Source of the DNA: Pisaster brevispinus
Lineage: Eukaryota; Echinodermata; Asteroidea; Forcipulatida; Asteriidae
NCBI GenBank assembly: GCA_023634235.1
Contig: JAMKCF010000044.1
Span: 62,001-126,000 of the forward strand
Length of the DNA: 64,000 bases
Direction: 5' to 3'
Both the position numbers and the translations under genes were made by a program. Position 1 is the stretch's first letter; each line of letters starts with the position of its first letter. Below are positions 57,685-64,000 of this stretch, piece after piece. Under the pieces are notes generated by a model that saw only the letters and a list, made by a program, of their open reading frames with translations, did not search any database and was not told the origin of the DNA.

Positions 57685-59425
57685 GGTTACTCACGTTACG
57701 TTTTAGATGTACTTTTGAGTTTCCTTGTGCTGTAATTGCTTCACTGAAAATGTTTAATAACTGTTATCCCTATGGTAGTTAGAGTATACCTAGACGTACT
57801 TAAGCACCAAAAATGACTTTCAGAAAATTGCGTTATATATGATATAAAAGACACACAAAATCGGTTACTCACGCTACATTTTCTGACATGCATAAAAAAA
57901 CAACATGCCTTAATCAAAAGTCTCCTCATACAAACATTTGGAAATTTCTTTTAAATTGATGAAAGACCATGCCATGAGGCACAAATAATAAGAGTAAAAC
58001 AAATCTTCTAGAATCTTTAACTTTTTAGGAATCCATAAAAAACATGGTTACTCACGTTACGGTTACTCACGTTACAAAGCATGAAAACATAGTAAGGGCA
58101 TGGACCAACAAAGTAACCTTACCAATATTTGACCGACTTGTGTTTACCATGGAAGAGATAATTAATGCTAACAATAACAAGATCCCTACTTTTTAATTGT
58201 TTCTTTCTTCCACTTTTCTCACAAAATGGAACTTTCAAATTATAGTGAACTTTCTTCTATAGTGCCGGTATCCACGAAAGTGCTCGTGGCGCTTGCTCCA
58301 ATAATCCTCTCTGGATGTTTTCCAGTGGTGCACAAGCAAGAAAGGTTGAAAATAGGGGTGCTGCATAAATATAAAAACAGCAGCAGAATAAGCAGTAATT
58401 AATCCAAATCTCCACGGAATTTGGAGGGAAAAAAAAGATGTGTTTTCAATGCTATTTTGAAATTGTTTGTTGTCTGGATGGCTCTGATGGAATTTGGTAG
58501 ACCATTCCAGACCTTCCCTGCAGCTACCTGAAAAGAACGGGAACCCTATGAATTGTTCACAACATATTCCACAAGCTGACAAGGAGGATTGTTGCCAGTT
58601 TCTTTCAGTTTAGCTTTAAAGTGTCGTTGTTTCTCTGCGTTTGAGAGTGGCATTTCTCTGAAATCAATTAAAAGAAATCTTTTTAAAATAATTTATTTAA
58701 TTACGCAGTATTGGAACTTCAGTTCAGCTATTAACATTTGGAACAGCCAATACTGGTTGTCTTCATAAAGGTTTAATGCCTAGATGTATAAAAGTGTGAA
58801 ATACCGACTCCAAACAAACGTACATACATGTACATGTATGTACAATGAAAATCAATAGGTAGTAGGCCCTATAAACATCTTTAAAATTGCTTTATTTTGT
58901 CATGAATTTCATTGAGAGATGAATAAAACAACCTTTCTAATAAAACCTACATGTACATGTACAGGATTTGTAAAAAAAATAATAATACTCACAACTTCTG
59001 CCAGGTCAAATAGATTACGCAACAGTATTTGCATGCACGTTTCTTCCATGTGCTCATCAAACAGTGTGCAATGCATCGTGGGTAATGATATGCTACCCTC
59101 ATTGTTTAAAAAGGTCAATTTGTGTACTCTTTGGTAAATAAGGCATATTTGTGCCCTCATACATAATACCAGCTCCAACAGTCTCCTCCTTCACTGGTTT
59201 ATCATGGTTACTCACGCTACATGTATGGTTACTCACGCTACATGGTTACTCACGTTACAATTTTCATCACCTCACCCAATAGTACTGTTAATGGATACAT
59301 CATAAAAAAACCTTTTTTTTTCCTTTGAGATCATCAATAGAATGATAATTACAAGTGGCAAATGTTAAAACTAAAAAAAACATTCACTGGGAAAAAAAAT
59401 ACCATATTTTGGTTACTCACGTTAC
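57685..59425 (+). repeat. Cluster of eight GGTTACTCACGYTAC motifs
   Basis: Exact 15-mers on the plus strand start at 57685, 57863, 58046, 58061, 59206, 59227, 59244 and 59411. Y is T in five and C in three (57863, 59206, 59227). Two are directly adjacent (58046/58061) and three are packed within 53 bp (59206-59258). I found none in reverse orientation or elsewhere in the window. Each motif holds two GTTAC/GCTAC half-sites in direct order, 9 bp apart. A LINE remnant lies between the two clusters. Function unknown. Confidence 0.85.
58399..58555 (-). pseudogene. LINE reverse-transcriptase ORF 3' remnant
   Basis: The minus strand reads RSFQVAAGKVWNGLPNSIRA, then IQTTNNFKIALKTHLF, and reaches a stop at 58399-58401. 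The pattern RSF-x-V-x(4-5)-WN-x-LP-x(2)-IR...FK-x(2)-LKTHLF is the familiar C-terminal end of non-LTR (CR1/L2/jockey-like) ORF2 proteins. An in-frame TAG just upstream (about 58561) breaks the frame, and no reverse-transcriptase core is present. The 3' UTR-like text continues to about 58250 ('gcgccacgagcactttcgtg'). This is a 5'-truncated dead copy. Confidence 0.7.
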
Positions 59426-62384
59426 ACTACCCCTAAGTGCTTTGGATGTTCATTCATAACTACTTCATGAAGTTTGTCAAACTATTTTTTTTTTCAAATC
59501 TGAATATTAGTGCCATGATGAATTATAGGAAATAAATAATTAACAAGGTTATCACTTAAAAGTCAATAAAATAGACAAAAAACAAAAGTACTATCTTAAC
59601 AGTACTTTTTAGTTAAGAATCATTGATCCACTTCAGAGGACCTTTTCTCCAAGTGTTTCGAAGACAATGTAATAATGTGAAGTGGTTCCACAAACTTTGA
59701 ACTATATGCAACAATATTTTATGGATTATGGCTTTCAATTATGGATTTGAAATTTTTGGGCCATGTCCACTCTATCATGGAATTGCCCCTATGTTTTAAA
59801 AGCGCCCTCAAGCGTTCGTACATGTTTTGTAAATGCCGGAAGTATCGAGCGAAGACTATATTTTTCTGTCGAATGTGTGCGTAGTGCCGTATGGTATGTA
59901 TCGATGTATTTTGTGTGTACATCCATACACGATCTTTGGACCGTACGTGAAATCGCTCTGAGAATTTTGTTTCGCGGACGATTGGCGTTACCATTGAGAC
60001 ATACCAACTGAGTTTTTGGTGTTACCATTGAGTCATTATGGATGTTGAAGAGTTTAGGCATGCAACTCTTTCCGCATTTCCGCGTTTTAAAAAAAAATGA
60101 TCACCGCTAAAAAAAAAATATTTTATTTATTTATTTTTTTTTTAATGGTAGGCCTATGTAAATGTTATAAGACTGTTTTTTCTTTTTCTTTTAACCATTA
60201 TGAGATAAACCATGAAATCAGTGTGTACATACACATTCGACAGGGCGGATCCAGGCATTTTTGCAGGGGGGGGGGGTCAGAGTTTTCTTTTTTTTTATGT
60301 TTTATAAAAAAATCGCTGTTATGTTTTTTATTGTTCTTTGGTCTGAGCGGGGAGGGGGGGGTGACCCCCTTTCCTTCGCAGCGAATTTTTTTCAGGCTCT
60401 GAAGGGAAGAGTCACTGGCATCGACTACGGTCAGGTTTACAAACAAATTGTAGGTTTTTCTTTGACATATTTGTTTGATAAGTGACACATGACTAAGACT
60501 CTGAATAGGCGCGCGTGTGTGCTTCGAGACTCCTACTTAGACTCAAACCAAATAGCTTGTGACTTGGGGTTGCACTTGATACTGATGAGGACTTGCACTG
60601 TGATGTTGGTGTAGATATGTACACATGAAACCAAGCTCCAGTCTGAAACTGCTTGCATGCTGCATATTTTTCATACACATCATTGAGGGGTCTTTGCTTG
60701 GTGCAGGAAAACCATTTTAAGCAGAAACTGGTTACCAGCCAGATCTCGTTAGGCGAGAGATCTAAATTCCCACGGTTCACCAACCGTCCTCCGGTATCCC
60801 ACCCGGTTTACTCAAACCGGGTGACATTCACACTTGTCCTGTTCAAGTGAATGACTTACTGGCCCAGCTTCAAGCTGTTCCCTTTACAGCCATTGTTGCT
60901 TAGTTTACAGCCCTGGCTCTGCTTCTGGAACCGAACAGTAGACACATGGTTTATTTGGGCAGTGTAAAAGCCTAATGGAAATCACAAAAAACAGTCAACT
61001 TTTTTTTTTACCTGATTTAAAAGCTGAAACTTCGCTCATATATTATTGATGTCCATAACTATACTTTTAATGGGTCCACAAACACCAAATATATCCACAG
61101 AAACATTATTCCAGAAAATAAAAAGAAGATCCACATCTCCGTTGTAAACGTTGTTCTGATTGACAGGTGAGCTTGTGTGCGCACGCACGAAATGCGTTGC
61201 AACTTTCAACTGAAGCAAATTCAACTGAAGCAAATTATTCGATTAGTGTTAGTTTGGTATCGATACTGTATAATTTTGTTATATGAAGTGAATGAGTCGA
61301 TAATGTACTTGGTGATATTTCTAAAATTATAGTAAAAATTCGATACCAACGCATACCAAGCTTGAAGCATGAACGAACGTGGCAAACTTGCTATGGATAT
61401 TATGGGAACGCGTGGGCAGTACAGAAAGTTGTAACTTTGACGTAAATGTTAATTTTTTAACATAACTCTCCTGTTTATCTCCAACAGTTTACACTATTAA
61501 TCCTTTAACAATAGATTAGAAACTAGTCCGATTAAATAGCCTCATTATTCTCCCGTGGAAGTCAGGCGAGGGAGGTCGGTAAGCTACTTATTCTATCCGC
61601 TTCAATGACTCTATGGTCACAGCCTCAGAGGGGACAAATACCGGGTCGGGAAGAACGTGTACCGGGCAAAATATATAAAAAAAGGGGACAGTGAATACCG
61701 GGCAAGCTAACCGGGGGAGAAAAAAGCTCACGCTTTATAGGGGTGATAGTGATTACAGAGGTGATAGTGGTTATAGGAATGATAGCGCCCTCTAGCAGTG
61801 ACAGGGTTTTCTCACGACAATGTGGATTACACTACTGGAGTATCTTCAAACGAGAAATCTCAAAACTTGGTTGAGTGGGGTAAAGACTATGTTTGTTTGA
61901 CTACCTTGGACAAATGTCAAGAAACGGACTGGCTTGTGGGGCATTTGTGTTTACCAAACAGGACTTTTATTGGTCATTTGTTTAATTGCACAATGGTTAG
62001 TGTTACCTTGCACAACAGTTAGTGTAACCTTTTATTTATGACTTGTTTTGTCAACATCATTGTTTCCATAGGTGAGCTTGGTGATTAGTTTGATGCTAAA
62101 TGTCTGCATCTGAAATGGGTGAGACTCAACAGACTGTGGATGGCATCAGGTGCTTCAATGCCAACCTGTGCATGTGGAACCTTCCTGAGAATCCAGCCTG
62201 TGACTCACCCAATCATACTACTCTATGAACCAGCAACATCTCCTGCATAAGTACGCCAGATAAGTTTAAAACATTGTATACAGTTCTTTGATGGATTTTG
62301 GGGCAACTTTTGGTCACACCCTGGTTTTTTTAAATATGTTTTAATTGTGTAATGTTATCAAAAGGTTTGGGTTTGAACAAAGAA
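59426..62384. other. Spacer with a G-rich repeat at 60240-60420
   Basis: No supported gene. 60240-60420 contains 'gggcggatccaggca', a G10 run, an A/T-rich middle and another G8 run, typical of dispersed non-coding elements. At 60750-60840 two short inverted words (aaccgtcc / ggtttactcaaaccgggtga) occur. A 42-codon frame at 62101-62229 (MSASEMGETQQTVDGIRCFN...) is protein-like but unsupported. Confidence 0.35.
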
Positions 62385-62455
62385 CTATTTACTGGAGTGG
62401 GACTTGAATTAGCGTACCGGCCCTCTACCAACTGAGCTATCAGGAGGTCTACCCT
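62385..62455 (-). mobile_element. tRNA-derived SINE head
   Basis: The minus strand contains A-box TAGCTCAGTTGG (complement of 62428-62439), followed 24 nt later by a B-box-like ATTCAAGTCCC. This spacing and the lack of pairing acceptor ends argue for a SINE fragment and against a working tRNA gene. Confidence 0.55.
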
Positions 62456-63544
62456 ACCCCTACCCCCAAACAAATTATTATAGTTTGTAGGTAAAACAAG
62501 AAACCACTGTCCCTGAATAATGTTCAGGAAAATCATCAAACTTAGGAGGTGAAAAGCTTCAGATGTAAAACATGGAGTGTGACTGAGATTTGTGCATCCT
62601 AAGGAAACTAAGATATACCAGAGACAGTCTTTTGAAGCTAAGGGTCCATGTTACATCAGGTAAATTACAGGCAACCACTTCCAGGCAGTACATTCACATT
62701 TCTGTCTGACATTTTTTTGAGACTATTAGACACAAATATCTGCTTTGATACTGAAGAGTTTCTTTTGCACACTGTGCTGCTGGTTGTTTCCAAGTTGCCT
62801 GTAAATAATGCAGTGTGGGACACAGATTCTGAAGCTGATCTATGATGCTTGTGTCAGTAGACATATCTGACTGACTAAAATAGGGCACCATTACTGGTTG
62901 GTACTGTTCCACCTCAACATGAGTACATCATTTGGTTATAAAATGCCTGTAGACAAGTCTGAGTCACTATTATGGGCATCATTACTGTTTTTATTATACA
63001 CTTTTACATTGCTTATTTACAATTACTCAACTTTCCAAAGTTTGCACTATTTTAATAAATTCCTTAACTGCTGTTGGGGATGTTGGAATTACATTCCAAA
63101 TGCCTAAATAACAAAATACTGGTCCAGTCTTTTTCAGAATTTCAGAAGAATTCCAAAGAGTGAAAATTAAAATGATGGGTTCTTTAAAGTGCTTTATCAC
63201 ACCCTTAGCGGCTTATCAAATTGCTCATTATTTGTGTTTCATTAGGATAAGCAGAGCTATTTTTTTAATTACGAAACCCATTTATGTAGCACCTTATTGT
63301 CAATGTTGCACCTTTCATTCCAATCATAGGATGCTCATCTAGTAACTCTTTGCTACCATTCTGCTGCAAGAAGACTCTCTCCACTGTCAGTCTTTTGAAA
63401 GCCAGTGTTGGAATGAGGAGTGGGATAAGGTGCTTGGAGTTCAACAGAGTTGGATGAAAAGGAAAGAGCAAGGACTGTACTCTCCAGATGGTAGAAACAG
63501 ACAGAGAGAGAGTGAGTCCATAAACAATAAGTAGTTGGGAGTCA
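62456..63544. other. Spacer, no supported gene
   Basis: Short frames only (up to about 72 codons), overlapping on both strands, with no motif recognised. Confidence 0.3.
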
Positions 63545-63700
63545 GGCTAGTCTAGTTGTGACTTGTCCTATCAATCACAACCATTGACCCTGGTTTGAAT
63601 CACACCTCAGACCAGTGCCTCATGTGTGGATAGTGTTTTCAGTCTCTTCCATATTACATAGGCTTGAGGGTTTTCATTTCTAATCCAAAACCGAGTAGAT
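63545..63700 (+). mobile_element. Degenerate tRNA-derived SINE
   Basis: B-box-like 'ggtttgaatcacacc' at about 63592, preceded by a weak A-box region ('ggctagtctagttgtgac'). It is followed by 'atgtgtggatagtgttttcagtc', a body motif of invertebrate tRNA-SINEs. Strongly decayed. Confidence 0.45.
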
Positions 63701-64000
63701 CTTCATAGCTACAGTGCTATTATCTTTAAGGAGACCTAGACAGATTTTGTAAAATATAAATCTGAGTTGCCTGAGAAGAACTTTTTACAAATGAATGAGT
63801 GTCATAGGCCTTTGCCTGTAACATGGAGCTGGAGACATAGACAGTCTGTTAACATCAGAGACTAGTTGTAAAACTTTACCACATGTCTAGTTTTACAGAC
63901 AAACCACTGGTTTGAAAAATCATCTACATATGTACCTTGGGCATCACTTGAGATAGATACCTGCATCCTACAAGTATTCTTCTTGTCCTATTCAATTTAT
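63701..64000. other. Right-edge spacer
   Basis: Nothing recognised. Confidence 0.3.

Noticed and set aside
62101..62229. Small protein MSASEMGETQQ... of 42 residues
   Set aside because: Protein-like but short, without convincing splice sites or homologous copies in the window. Left as a remark only.
62385..62455. Functional tRNA gene on the minus strand
   Set aside because: A/B-box spacing is too short and the acceptor ends do not pair; better explained as a SINE fragment.

Overview
This window looks like nuclear DNA from an invertebrate metazoan. It has splice sites, tRNA-derived SINEs, LINE debris, terminal-inverted-repeat (TIR) DNA transposons, satellites and AT-rich spacers, and no operon structure. 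An intronless TRIM-type (RING/B-box/coiled-coil/propeller) gene, together with the style of the repeats, suggests a marine deuterostome, most likely an echinoderm. That placement is inference from sequence style, not from a search.

Layout. 0-4.2 kb holds repeat relics and one copy (L1) of an exon-bearing family. 4.27-7.98 kb is a PIF/Harbinger-like element with TAA target duplications. 8.65-10.36 kb (minus strand) is the only complete, confidently called gene, a 568-aa TRIM E3 ligase candidate. 10.4-15.2 kb is spacer. 15.18-27.30 kb and 27.30-37.98 kb are two very similar direct copies of one segment. Each carries, in the same order, a (GAGACC)n tract, a small TIR element, a minus-strand exon-like block, a plus-strand exon (L2, L3), and a Harbinger-like element with a pogo/Tigger-like element nested inside it. 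38-44 kb is mostly unidentified spacer with a family fragment and a LINE tail. 44.24-47.23 kb is a 3-kb TIR element. 47.7-48.1 kb is a tRNA-Leu-like SINE. 49.4-50.5 kb (minus) is the 3' end of an unrecognised spliced gene, next to two minisatellites. 53.35-55.8 kb is a diverged fourth copy (L4) of the exon family, broken by inverted-repeat insertions. 57.7-59.4 kb carries a striking cluster of a 15-bp motif around a LINE remnant. The right end is spacer with SINE fragments.

The most interesting material not explained by standard features is: (1) the recurrent exon ending in SQSETPRADAEDSTLKL-stop, present four times with only synonymous changes in its 17-codon core; (2) eight same-strand copies of GGTTACTCACGYTAC within 1.74 kb; (3) the roughly 10.5-12 kb direct duplication, which could be real or an uncollapsed haplotype; and (4) the nested transposons, whose target-site duplications and one natural empty site can be read directly.

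Limits. Everything was read by eye. No alignment, gene prediction or database search was run. Protein family names are given only where motifs are visible, and percent identities are deliberately not quoted.
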